Shown here piece by piece: positions 15,008 through 23,822 of a stretch of 63,296 nucleotides of DNA; position 1 is the first letter of the stretch, and each line of letters starts with the position of its first letter. The notes beneath the pieces are model-generated. The model saw only the letters and a program-made list of their open reading frames with translations. It did no database searches and was not told the origin of the DNA. A program made the translations under genes and the position numbers. Origin of the DNA: a virus; the IMG/VR virus record IMGVR_UViG_3300001242_000003, positions 1 through 63,296 of that record; one strand, given 5' to 3'.

Positions 15008-17359
15008 GTGAAGTCAATTAAATTTAGTGATGTTGTTAAGGTAGTGTATCCTGAATATGTGTATTTTAAATTAACGCCTGACAATTCAGCAAGAAATAAT
15101 TCTACTTACAAAATAGCTAAAACGATTAGTTCATTGTATAAAAATATTTTGCATAATGTTAAACGGGAGCAAGCAAAGGTTATTAAATTAACTGGCATTA
15201 AAAAGGATTTTTTATTTGGTACGAAATATTCAATTATGTTAAATCATAAAACTTCTTATTATATATATATTGAAAAACAAAAAATTGAGTTTTATTTTAT
15301 AGTGCCTAGATATTGTTTAAGCGTTATGTCGGAAAAGCTTAATGATGTTTGGCCAAATATTACTATTAGTGAGGTAAAAGAAGTTCCTGCATTTAGTGAA
15401 AAAGCTACCAAGCACCAACTCTTTTATAATAAAGAGGACGGCTTGAGCTTATCAGTTGACCGTAGGGCAAATGAATTGCTGGAAAGTAATCTTAATATAG
15501 TAGATGTTTTACATGATGGTGATAAAGTTGGTATATTTTATAACTTTATGCCGATATCGCAGTTTGGTTGGAAAGCTCAGTATAGGTCGACATTAGAAAA
15601 AGTCTCTAAGAGCTTGCCTGTTGAGCGTAATAAGTTAGGGCTAAGTTACTTGCTCAAGTCAGCTTTTGCGCTTGTTTATGGGCTTCTGAATAGCCTTGGT
15701 GAAGCTTTTGCTGGTGCTACTCCGCACATGTTGACTAAAGGAAATGAATTATTGTTTTTAGAAACCTTAAAGCAATTTAATGATAGCAAGAAAGTTTCAG
15801 ATGCAACAATTAAGAAAGGAAATGATATAGTTTTAAATACTCAAATATTAGTGCTAAGTGAAAGTTCCGATGAGGTTAGACAATTAAACAATGCAAAAAG
15901 CTTAGCACAAAGTTTTGATGCAGTAACTGAAGATAACAGCTTGATTTATAAGCAAACTTATAAAGATTTTAAGCCATTAAGTTTTTCACTAGGAACCGAA
16001 ATAAATAAAGTAAGTTCAGTTGAATGCTCAAGCTTTATAGCTTTGCCTGGTAAGGAATTGTTAGAAAAGTATTCATGTATAAATAAAATAAAAACGCAGG
16101 AAACACAGGTACCGGAAGAGCTTCAACATGGTGTTATGTGTTTAGGAGTTAATACGTTTAAAGGCAACAAACAATTAGCTTATTTAAGTACAGATTTTGA
16201 TTACCAGATGTTAAGTTTAGTCTTAATTGGGCCTAACCGGGCAGGTAAATCAAAGTTTTTGGCTAATATAGCTAAGAATGCTATTGATGAAGGAGAATGT
16301 GTAATACTGCCGGACTTTATAGGAAGTTGCCAGCTTAGTTCAGAGATAGCTAGTTGTATTGACAAAAGTAAAGTCCTTGAAGTGTATTGTGATAACTGGG
16401 ATACTTTACAAGGGCTTGGTTTTAATGAAGTTCCGCATAGTAATAATCCGTTCGTGCAATATAAAAATGCTAAGGAACAAACTGCCTTATTAATGACCTT
16501 AGTGGATAGTATAAACTCAGATGATGCTAATTTCACAGCTAGAATGGGACGGTACTTTGAAGCTGCAAGTTTAGCAGTATTTTTATCAAATGGCAGTATA
16601 AAAGATGTATTCGCAGTATTAATGAATAACAATGTTAGACGTGAATTTATAAATAAAATACCAAGCTCCCAAAAGGAAAATATGAAGGAGTATATCGAAT
16701 ACCTTTTAGAACTAAATCATATCGAAAAAGGTGTAATAGTAGGTACTAAAATACATTTGATCACTGGAGCAGTTGATAGGCTGCAAAAACTTAAAGTGAA
16801 TGCTTACTTAGAGTTAATGCTTAAAAAGGGTACAAAAGGCAATATTAATTTAGTCAAGGAAATGCAAAAGAATCAGCTTATTGTGATTAAAATGCCACAG
16901 AGAATGTTTCTAACTGATAATGAAAAAGATGTATATGTAACATATTGGTTAACGAAATTGTGGCTTGCCTTACAAATACGTGAGGAGCAGGTAGGGAATA
17001 GAAACAAATTGATTAAGGTAAACATGATAATTGATGAACTTTATCAAGTAAACAACGCTGAAAAGTTTCTTACTAAGAAACTAAGCCAGCTTCCTAAATT
17101 TAACCTAAAACCTATAATAAGTTGCCATTACTTAAATCAAATTAGATTCATTAGAGAAGAATTAAGAAGCGCAAACGCCAGTTATATGCTGATTGCGGGG
17201 TGCGATAAAAAGAACTTTAGTGAACTACAAAGTGAGCTTTACCCGTATACAGAGAATGATTTGTTAAGTTTGCCACGTTACCACAGCTTAAATCTAATTA
17301 AGTGTAATGACGGATATGGAAAATTTATAACGCATTTGCCAAAGCCACTTTCAAAATAA
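15008..17359 (+). CDS. VirD4/TraG-HerA-type P-loop ATPase
   Basis: About 783 aa, starting at GTG 15008 six bases after AGGAGTG (GTG 14999 lies inside that site). It shows Walker A GPNRAGKS near residues 408-415, Walker B VNMIIDE near 671-677 and a downstream ISCHYLNQ segment, the signature of the FtsK/HerA branch that includes T4SS coupling proteins and VirB4. The N-terminal 330 residues form a domain I cannot name. A packaging role is unlikely because a normal large terminase is present. It is probably membrane-associated through the two preceding proteins. Confidence 0.75.
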   Translation: MKSIKFSDVVKVVYPEYVYFKLTPDNSARNNSTYKIAKTISSLYKNILHNVKREQAKVIKLTGIKKDFLFGTKYSIMLNHKTSYYIYIEKQKIEFYFIVPRYCLSVMSEKLNDVWPNITISEVKEVPAFSEKATKHQLFYNKEDGLSLSVDRRANELLESNLNIVDVLHDGDKVGIFYNFMPISQFGWKAQYRSTLEKVSKSLPVERNKLGLSYLLKSAFALVYGLLNSLGEAFAGATPHMLTKGNELLFLETLKQFNDSKKVSDATIKKGNDIVLNTQILVLSESSDEVRQLNNAKSLAQSFDAVTEDNSLIYKQTYKDFKPLSFSLGTEINKVSSVECSSFIALPGKELLEKYSCINKIKTQETQVPEELQHGVMCLGVNTFKGNKQLAYLSTDFDYQMLSLVLIGPNRAGKSKFLANIAKNAIDEGECVILPDFIGSCQLSSEIASCIDKSKVLEVYCDNWDTLQGLGFNEVPHSNNPFVQYKNAKEQTALLMTLVDSINSDDANFTARMGRYFEAASLAVFLSNGSIKDVFAVLMNNNVRREFINKIPSSQKENMKEYIEYLLELNHIEKGVIVGTKIHLITGAVDRLQKLKVNAYLELMLKKGTKGNINLVKEMQKNQLIVIKMPQRMFLTDNEKDVYVTYWLTKLWLALQIREEQVGNRNKLIKVNMIIDELYQVNNAEKFLTKKLSQLPKFNLKPIISCHYLNQIRFIREELRSANASYMLIAGCDKKNFSELQSELYPYTENDLLSLPRYHSLNLIKCNDGYGKFITHLPKPLSK

Positions 17360-17381
17360 GTGGCATATTTTTTTGAAAGTG
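17343..17381 (+). terminator. Terminator with alternative 12-bp hairpin
   Basis: GCCACTT (17343-17349) pairs with AAGTGGC (17357-17363) and is followed by ATATTTTTTT. The same bases can instead form CCACTTTCAAAA (17344-17355) with TTTTGAAAGTGG (17370-17381), a perfect 12-bp stem. Confidence 0.8.
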
Positions 17382-17437
17382 GTTTATATTTTATACTAGA
17401 TAGCTTTAAATATGACTCACTTATTTTAAATTTGCTA

Positions 17438-17466
17438 TTTACAAACAAATTATTTTATGTTATAAT
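17438..17466 (+). promoter_or_regulatory. Sigma-A type promoter P2 (replication operon)
   Basis: CTATTTACAAA context with TTTACA 17438-17443, 17-bp spacer, TATAAT 17461-17466. It lies 70 bases before the first gene of the replication and modification operon. Confidence 0.8.
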
Positions 17467-17535
17467 TGTTATTAGCTTATTTAATATGTTTTTAATAATA
17501 GTAAACAAGAAATAGTAACAAGGAGGTACAATATT

Positions 17536-17925
17536 ATGAAAAGTGAAACTTTTGAAAGTGAATTAGCTTTGGAAGTAGAAGTAAAGCAAGAGGAGTGGGA
17601 AAAGATTACTTATATAGAAGTTAAATCAATACCTATTCCGGAAGCTACAAAAACCATACCTAAAGACAAAAGTTTTTATATTGATGAAAAAGCTAAAGTT
17701 GGCGTTATCATAGCTTTTAAAGTAAATGATGTAAAGGTTATCAGCGGAAAAATTGAAGAAATACATCAAGATTCTTTTGTTGTTGCAACTAAAAATGATG
17801 TGAGATTTACAGTAGCCAAAAGTAATGTGCTTTGGGTTAAAACTACAGACAGGTGGCCAAGAGGCATATACCTGGCGTTTAAAGGAGTTGTTGGTCCAGA
17901 TGAAAATAGAAGACCTAGTGCTTAA
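17536..17925 (+). CDS. Hypothetical early protein
   Basis: A 129-aa protein, first gene after promoter P2, with an AAGGAGG site. It is rich in Glu, Lys and Val. The C-terminal half looks like a small beta domain (KVGVIIAFKVND, KIEEIHQDSFVVAT, WPRGIYLAFKG). No family is recognised. The last 26 bases overlap the next gene. Confidence 0.65.
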   Translation: MKSETFESELALEVEVKQEEWEKITYIEVKSIPIPEATKTIPKDKSFYIDEKAKVGVIIAFKVNDVKVISGKIEEIHQDSFVVATKNDVRFTVAKSNVLWVKTTDRWPRGIYLAFKGVVGPDENRRPSA

Positions 17926-18373
17926 GGCACACGAAGCCAAGTTAGCCATAGAAAAATATTCCAGTGAATTAGCGTCTTTGAAGCAATATATTCAAAAATA
18001 TTTTGATAAGTCAACTTCAGGTTTTGTTAGTGTTGATAACATTATTGCTTCAAAGCGCGAGCGTGTTGATATTACTTATTTTCCTGAAAAGCTTCGGGAA
18101 AGTTTGAGTAAAAAGATATTCAACAAAGTTACAAATAAGAAGTATTACATTAAGGATTTGGAAGGGCTAGTTGAGCTGTTAAAAGAGGCTGGTGTAAGTC
18201 CTTCCGAATTTAAAAAGCTTATTGACGTTGAAATAACTGTAAATAAGGAAGCAATGAAGCAAGCTTATGAAGTCGGCGACATTAGTAAAGAAGATCTTGC
18301 TGGTTGCTATTCAGCTAAAATAATTAAATATGTACAGCTTAATGAAGGAAAAGAAAAAGGTGGTACCGATTGA
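17900..18373 (+). CDS. Hypothetical helical protein of the replication operon
   Basis: A 157-aa protein starting at ATG 17900 inside the preceding gene. It begins with a long helical or coiled-coil-like segment (LVLKAHEAKLAIEKYSSELASLKQYIQ), followed by a Lys-rich region. Its position before primase and SSB suggests a replication or recombination accessory role (a Gam-like or helicase-loader-like helper is conceivable), but no motif confirms it. Confidence 0.65.
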   Translation: MKIEDLVLKAHEAKLAIEKYSSELASLKQYIQKYFDKSTSGFVSVDNIIASKRERVDITYFPEKLRESLSKKIFNKVTNKKYYIKDLEGLVELLKEAGVSPSEFKKLIDVEITVNKEAMKQAYEVGDISKEDLAGCYSAKIIKYVQLNEGKEKGGTD

Positions 18374-19313
18374 AGAATTCAAGCCTGGCGGAAGAGAATT
18401 AGCTAAGGTATTGCATTACTTTGGATTATTGGAAGGGGACAATGAATTTAAAATAATTTGTCCGTTTCATGAAGATATTAATCCGAGTATGTTAATAAAT
18501 CTGAATTCTGGTACTTTTTATTGTTTTGGTTGTGGTTTAAGCGGAGACGCTTATAATTTTATTAGGCACTTATTTCCCAAGCTTGATGGCCTTAAATGTT
18601 TAAAGGTTTATTTTAGAATCCTAAAAAGCAATAAAGTCAAAAAGCTTAATTTTGTTCGCAAGAAAATGTACAAGCCTAAGTCTTCAGAAAAGCAAGCACT
18701 TATAGAAGCTGAAGACTTTTATTATGGTCTTAAAACTATTAACTGGTTAAAAGATCAAAGCTTGGAAAAACAATACATGCGCCAAAGAGGGTTTTTGCCT
18801 TCAGCATTAAATTTGTGCAAGGCAAAACTTACATATAAAGATAACTATCCATTAGTATTCCCGATGTTTGATATGGAAGTATTCAAAGGCTGGGTTTGTA
18901 GAACAACTACAAAAAGAATTGAACAACAAAGAAAATACCTTTACAATACAGGTTTTAGCCGCGCTAATACTTTAGTTGGGAAATATAATTCTGGAACAGT
19001 GGTATTAGTGGAAGGCTACATGGATTGGCTCAAATTTAAACAGTTTGGGGTAACTAATGTAGCTGCAATACTTGGTTGGAAGGTTACTGAACAGCAAATA
19101 ACAAAGTTAAAAACACTTGGCGTTGAAACAGTTGTTTCAGCGTTAGATAATGATTTTTGTGGTGATAAAGGCACAGCTTATCTTAAAAACTTTTTTAATG
19201 TAGTAAGATTTAAGTTTCCTCAAAATATAAAAGATCCTGGAGAGTTAACTAGGGCGCAGTTTAAGCAAGCAAAAGAGGAAACACAAAAATTAGTCAGGAG
19301 GATAAATAATTGA
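18342..19313 (+). CDS. DnaG-type primase (CHC2 zinc finger and Toprim)
   Basis: A primase of about 314-323 aa. The CHC2 zinc motif has Cys40, His43, Cys61, Cys64 (CPFH...CFGC), followed by a Toprim core with EGYMD near residue 225 and ALDND near 267. It lays down RNA primers for the phage polymerase. It is shorter than host DnaG and lacks a helicase domain. ATG 18342 has no ribosome site, whereas ATT 18369 stands five bases after AAAAAGGTGG, so the true start may be the ATT. Confidence 0.88.
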   Translation: MKEKKKVVPIEEFKPGGRELAKVLHYFGLLEGDNEFKIICPFHEDINPSMLINLNSGTFYCFGCGLSGDAYNFIRHLFPKLDGLKCLKVYFRILKSNKVKKLNFVRKKMYKPKSSEKQALIEAEDFYYGLKTINWLKDQSLEKQYMRQRGFLPSALNLCKAKLTYKDNYPLVFPMFDMEVFKGWVCRTTTKRIEQQRKYLYNTGFSRANTLVGKYNSGTVVLVEGYMDWLKFKQFGVTNVAAILGWKVTEQQITKLKTLGVETVVSALDNDFCGDKGTAYLKNFFNVVRFKFPQNIKDPGELTRAQFKQAKEETQKLVRRINN

Positions 19314-20197
19314 GTAGTTTAATAGATAACATCAAGGATCAGATTAAAAGATCTGGCGCTAATAAAGGCAAATTTTTATATTTTAAGCCTGGTGTGAAGG
19401 TAAGGATTAGGTTCCTTCAAGACCTGGATGACGGCATGAAAGTAAAATTTCATGATAGTTTTACGCTTGGTGTAAATGTACCATGCCAAGAAGTATTTGG
19501 CCGTGATTGTGATAAGTGCGAAATGGAAGGTTTAAGGCACCGGGACCAATATATTTGGTCAGTTTTTGACCATGACGCAAAAGAAACAAGATTTTTAATG
19601 GGAGCAGCAAATAATGCTTCACCCGTGCCAGCGCTTGTAGGAATGTATGAAGCTTATGGAACTTTGACTGATAGGGATTATGTTATAACCAAAATAGGTC
19701 AAGGTACTGCAACAACTTATCAAGTAGTACCAATGGATAAGGTTAAGTTCCGTAATGAAAAAGCTAAGCCATATAGCGAGAAAAAGACGTTGGAATTGCT
19801 TGATAAAGCTTTTCCGGATGAAGATAGAGATGATGAAGATGACAAACCAGCTAAAGGGAATAAAAAGCCAAGTAAATCAAATAAAAATAAAGAAACTGCT
19901 GATTATGATGATATGTCAGCTAAAGAATTGTATAGCCTTTGCCAGGAGCGTGATATTGCTTGTAAGCCAAGGAAAAGTGAAGATTATTATATTGAATTGC
20001 TTGAAGAATGGGACGAAGAGCAGAAAGAAGCGGATAGCGATGGTAAGGTAGATTATGAAGAGCTGTCTGCTAAAGAGTTGTACAAGCTTTGCCAAGAGCG
20101 AGATATTGAATGCAAGCCCAGAAAAAGTGAAGATTATTATATTGAGATTTTGGAGGAAGATGATGCTGAAAATGGCGGAGACAAGGATGATTGGTAA
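19310..20197 (+). CDS. Phage single-strand DNA-binding protein with tandem SAP-like tail
   Basis: A 295-aa protein starting at TTG 19310 behind AGGAGG and overlapping the primase stop. Residues 1-160 match phage gp32-type SSB proteins (YFKPGVKVRIRFLQD, a Cys cluster CDKCEMEG). The acidic, Lys-rich tail holds two nearly identical 34-residue copies (MSAKELYSLCQERDI and LSAKELYKLCQERDI) that look like SAP/HeH-type DNA-binding motifs, and it ends in Asp/Glu residues as SSB tails do. Confidence 0.75.
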   Translation: MSSLIDNIKDQIKRSGANKGKFLYFKPGVKVRIRFLQDLDDGMKVKFHDSFTLGVNVPCQEVFGRDCDKCEMEGLRHRDQYIWSVFDHDAKETRFLMGAANNASPVPALVGMYEAYGTLTDRDYVITKIGQGTATTYQVVPMDKVKFRNEKAKPYSEKKTLELLDKAFPDEDRDDEDDKPAKGNKKPSKSNKNKETADYDDMSAKELYSLCQERDIACKPRKSEDYYIELLEEWDEEQKEADSDGKVDYEELSAKELYKLCQERDIECKPRKSEDYYIEILEEDDAENGGDKDDW

Positions 20198-20540
20198 AAA
20201 AAATGGATTAACTAATATTTTTAATCAGCAAGCTGCATTTCAAAAGCTTATAACTTCAATTGATTTGCCTAGCGATAATGTCGTTTGGTCATCGTATCAT
20301 ATTTTAGGACTTCAGGAAGAAATTGGCGAAGTGCTTAAAGCAGATAAACGCTGGAAAACTCATAGAAATGCAGCATATGATCCTGAAAACAAATTAGATG
20401 AAATAGTTGATTGTTTTATAACGCTTGTTAATATAGCTTTGTTTTCCGGGTTTGGTTCGCAAGAAATTTATAGTGCTATTGAAAATAAAATTAAAGAGAA
20501 TGTCGAAAGGTTGGATGATAGTGATGGAGAACAACAATAG
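20163..20540 (+). CDS. MazG-like all-alpha NTP pyrophosphohydrolase
   Basis: About 125 aa, starting at ATG 20163 six bases after GGAGG (ATG 20187 is an alternative). The metal-binding motifs EExxE (Glu52, 53, 56) and ExxD (Glu80, Asp83) define the MazG/dimeric dUTPase/T4 dCTPase superfamily, which hydrolyses (d)NTPs to (d)NMP and PPi. It overlaps the carbamoyltransferase gene. In this context it could remove dCTP so that modified cytosine is used and dCMP is supplied. The substrate is inferred from context. Confidence 0.8.
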   Translation: MLKMAETRMIGKKNGLTNIFNQQAAFQKLITSIDLPSDNVVWSSYHILGLQEEIGEVLKADKRWKTHRNAAYDPENKLDEIVDCFITLVNIALFSGFGSQEIYSAIENKIKENVERLDDSDGEQQ

Positions 20541-22305
20541 CGAAAAGTTTTATCTTGGTATTAGCTTAGGGTTTAATTCTTCGGCTTGCGTTATGTCAAA
20601 TAAACGTGGTTTGATAGCAGCTGTTTCACAAGAAAGGTTATGTGGAATTAAGAATACGAAAGAGTTCCCGGTTGATGCGATAATTGAATGCATCAAATTG
20701 GCTAAAGCTCCTTTTAGTTATAAATTTGATGTTGGTATAAGCCATTACCAGCATATAACAGCGGAAAATATTTACAAGTATCTGCCGGAAAAATATAAAG
20801 ATTATATGGGAACTTTTCATAATGTTTGTTTATTCGGCCTTGATTATGTTGAAGATTGCCTAAAAGCCTTGGCTTGCGTTTTAGTAAATTCAATAGTCAG
20901 GGTTGAACATCATACAGCTCATGCTTATGCAGCTTTAGTCATGCATGGCAAAGATGCAAATATGTCGGATGATAGAAATATATTTGTTACTTGTGATGGT
21001 TTTGGTGACGGAACCAGCGGAAGGATAGTGCTTGGCTCCGGTGAGGTGCTTGCTAGTTTAAGGCTAGTTGATAGCGTCGGATTGTTTTATCAGTTTGTAA
21101 CTGGAGCTTTGGGTTATAAAGAACATCAACATGAAGGTAAAATAACTGGCTTGGCTGCGTTTGGTAAGCCAATTTATGTAGAGAAGTTAGTCGAAGTATA
21201 TAGCCAAATGTTATCAGTCGATTTAAGTAAAGAGCAAAGCTCAGAGGTAAAAGCGAGTAATATTGAAAACTTTAATTTATTTTTACGCTTAAAAGATAGC
21301 ACTTATAAGCTAGTTAATTGCTTGCTTGGTAGCGGAGCATTGCCGGAGGATATTGCTGCTTCGGTTCAATTCTTTACTGAAATGGTAATAATTAATTGGC
21401 TTAATAGCACTATTGAAAAATACACTAAAAAAACTATTAATTTCCCTTTGTTTAATGTGTATTTTTCAGGCGGGCTTTTTGCAAATGTAAAACTTAATCA
21501 AAAGATTCATGCTTTACCTTGGGTTGAAAATATTTATGTATGTCCAGCAATGGGTGATGAAGGAACTTGTATTGGTGCAGCTTTTCACGCTATGAAAGAA
21601 AAAATAGGTATGGAAGTTATAGAAGCTAATAGCTTTCTAAAGCATCAGGTTAGCCCGTATCTGGGAACAAAGCATGAATATAGTGCAGAGCAAGTAATAT
21701 TGGAATTGGCTAATTTAAGAGCTTCTGAAAGTGTTTGTGTACATGAGCTTGAAGATGCACAACTTATTAATTGCATTGCTAAACATCTTACGAATAAGAA
21801 AATAGTTTGTTTATTCCGTGGCAGAATGGAATTTGGTCCAAGAGCGTTAGGTAATCGGTCAATACTTTATCATTGCACGGACCGAACAGTTAATATGTGG
21901 CTAAATGAACAACTTGGTAGAACTGAATTTATGCCGTTTGCTCCGATATGCAAAATGGAAAATGCTGGGGCTTTATTTGACAAAATTGGCGCTGAGCAAA
22001 CAGCGGAATATATGACAATAACATTTAATTGCTCAGATGAATTCAAAAATAACTATCCAGCAGCCTGTCATATAGATGGAACTGCCAGACCGCAGTTAGT
22101 AACGAAAGAAGCTAATAGATTTATGTGGAACTTATTGGACAAGTATGAGTCAATTTCATGTCAGAAAGTCCTAATTAATACTAGCTTTAATTTGCATAAT
22201 TTTCCTATCATTGAAAGCCCTGAGGATGCAATTCAAAGTTGGTTTGATTCAAATACTGATGTATTAGTAATAAATAATGTAGTCATAGAGAGGATGGTAA
22301 AGTAA
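20524..22305 (+). CDS. NodU/TobZ-type carbamoyltransferase
   Basis: A 593-aa enzyme. The N-terminal Kae1-like domain shows the metal motif HxxxH (His129, His133), Asp158 in CDGFGDG, and Asp345 in GDEG. The C-terminal domain has the family signature FRGRMEFGPRALGNRS (431-446) and a late VLINTSFN. The family forms carbamoyladenylate from carbamoyl phosphate and ATP and moves the carbamoyl group to a hydroxyl. Phage members are known to carbamoylate 5-hydroxymethylcytosine. It sits between MazG and the dCMP hydroxymethylase-like fusion, which strongly suggests DNA base modification. GTG 20521 is an alternative start. Confidence 0.92.
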   Translation: MENNNSEKFYLGISLGFNSSACVMSNKRGLIAAVSQERLCGIKNTKEFPVDAIIECIKLAKAPFSYKFDVGISHYQHITAENIYKYLPEKYKDYMGTFHNVCLFGLDYVEDCLKALACVLVNSIVRVEHHTAHAYAALVMHGKDANMSDDRNIFVTCDGFGDGTSGRIVLGSGEVLASLRLVDSVGLFYQFVTGALGYKEHQHEGKITGLAAFGKPIYVEKLVEVYSQMLSVDLSKEQSSEVKASNIENFNLFLRLKDSTYKLVNCLLGSGALPEDIAASVQFFTEMVIINWLNSTIEKYTKKTINFPLFNVYFSGGLFANVKLNQKIHALPWVENIYVCPAMGDEGTCIGAAFHAMKEKIGMEVIEANSFLKHQVSPYLGTKHEYSAEQVILELANLRASESVCVHELEDAQLINCIAKHLTNKKIVCLFRGRMEFGPRALGNRSILYHCTDRTVNMWLNEQLGRTEFMPFAPICKMENAGALFDKIGAEQTAEYMTITFNCSDEFKNNYPAACHIDGTARPQLVTKEANRFMWNLLDKYESISCQKVLINTSFNLHNFPIIESPEDAIQSWFDSNTDVLVINNVVIERMVK

Positions 22306-23820
22306 ATGCCGTATTTAAAAGTTAATTCAGTAACAGAAGCTTTTAGCTCGGTTGTTGCACTTTTGGAAGCAGAAGGTTTTGAAACTGCCCCTAGAGGAAT
22401 GAAAATAAAAGAAGTGCTTAATTGTTGTATTGAAGTAACTAATCCCCGGGATAGAATTGTACAAAATCCTGAAAGGCAAATGAATTTTTCTTACGCTGTT
22501 GGCGAATTGCTTTGGTATTTAAGCGGGCGCAATGATGTAGGTACTATGGAGTATTATTCAAAGAAAATGGCTAATTTTTCAGACGATGGTAAAACATTAA
22601 ATTCAGCTTATGGCCATAGAATTTTTGGTAATAATGCTAAGATTGGCTTTAACCAATGGGAACATGTAAAGCAACAGCTTATTGCCGATCCGGATTCACG
22701 GCAAGCAATAATTCATTTGCATACTCCAAATAACCAGAAAACAAAAGATGAAGTTTGCACGTTAAGCTTGCAATTTTTGCTCAGGCATGGTAAACTAAAT
22801 CTTATTGTTAATATGCGCTCAAATGATATTGTGCTTGGCTTTACGTACGATGCTTTTGCGTTTACTATGTTGCAGGAAATTATGGCAATTGAACTTGGCG
22901 TTGAATTAGGAAGCTACTTCCATAATGCTGGAAGTATGCACATGTATGAGCGTGATTTTAATACTTATAGTAAAATAACTTATAAAGTTAATTCAATGCC
23001 GATGTTGCCGCTGAACATGGTTTTAACGGATTTTGATCGCTTAATTGATTATGAAGCTTTTTGCAGGGATTTTAATAATAGTTTTAAAGAAGTAATTGAT
23101 TATACCACCTCAATGTTAGTTGCAAGTAAAAATAGTAATGAAAGAATATTTATGATTTCTTTAGCTATTTGGACAGTTATACGGCGCGGATATAGTTTCG
23201 CTTGTACTAAATATGTTAATAATTTTATTAATATAAGCCGCAGAATTGATGAGCGCTTTGCAGATATTCTTGCAGCAGGAAATAGTGTTTTTACTAAGAA
23301 CGATTTTAAAGTAATAATTGAAGGTGTAGATGCTAGTGGTAAAACATCTTTAGCGAACGCTTTAGCGCTTAATATTAATGGCTTAGCTTTATCAATACAG
23401 CATTATGACGCACCAACTAAAAACTTTGCTTTTTATTCAGCGTATAAAAGCGCCTTACAAAGTAAAGTTAGCACTATATTTGATAGGTTCTTTTTCTCAG
23501 AAATTGCCTATTCAAAAGCTATAGGCAAAGAATGCAGAATTAACGAAGTTAGGCAAAACTTGCTCTTAGGTATTATTTCAATATCTGGTTTTGTATGCGT
23601 TTTCTTTGTGTTTAATGACTTAGAGCTTGATTTGGTAATAAGCCGAATGGATGCTAAAGATTATGATAAATATGTTAAATCAGGGCTTATTTACAAAATT
23701 AATAGTGCTTACAAAGATCTTTGTGAAAGGGCTGAAAGGCATGGTTGCAAGGTGATAAAAGTAACTAAAGCTAATTATGATGTTGAACAAGTTATTGAGC
23801 AAATTAAAGGAGCTTTATAA
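22306..23820 (+). CDS. dCMP hydroxymethylase-like enzyme fused to P-loop nucleotide kinase
   Basis: A 504-aa fusion. Residues 1-300 are a thymidylate-synthase fold: Glu67 in GELLWYL, catalytic Cys151 in DEVCTLS, RSND (171-174) and His212/Tyr214 (MHMYERD). The residue eight after RSND's Asp is Asp182, where dUMP-specific TS has Asn; Asp is diagnostic of dCMP hydroxymethylases such as T4 gp42. Residues 330-504 are a thymidylate-kinase-like domain with Walker A EGVDASGKTS (339-348) and DR at 393-394. It would make 5-hydroxymethyl-dCMP and phosphorylate it. The ATG follows the carbamoyltransferase stop without a gap. Confidence 0.88.
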   Translation: MPYLKVNSVTEAFSSVVALLEAEGFETAPRGMKIKEVLNCCIEVTNPRDRIVQNPERQMNFSYAVGELLWYLSGRNDVGTMEYYSKKMANFSDDGKTLNSAYGHRIFGNNAKIGFNQWEHVKQQLIADPDSRQAIIHLHTPNNQKTKDEVCTLSLQFLLRHGKLNLIVNMRSNDIVLGFTYDAFAFTMLQEIMAIELGVELGSYFHNAGSMHMYERDFNTYSKITYKVNSMPMLPLNMVLTDFDRLIDYEAFCRDFNNSFKEVIDYTTSMLVASKNSNERIFMISLAIWTVIRRGYSFACTKYVNNFINISRRIDERFADILAAGNSVFTKNDFKVIIEGVDASGKTSLANALALNINGLALSIQHYDAPTKNFAFYSAYKSALQSKVSTIFDRFFFSEIAYSKAIGKECRINEVRQNLLLGIISISGFVCVFFVFNDLELDLVISRMDAKDYDKYVKSGLIYKINSAYKDLCERAERHGCKVIKVTKANYDVEQVIEQIKGAL

Positions 23821-23822
23821 TT

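Noticed and set aside
15008-17359. Reading the HerA-type ATPase as a packaging motor
   Set aside because: A complete TerS/TerL pair is present, and the ATPase is in an operon with membrane proteins instead of head genes.
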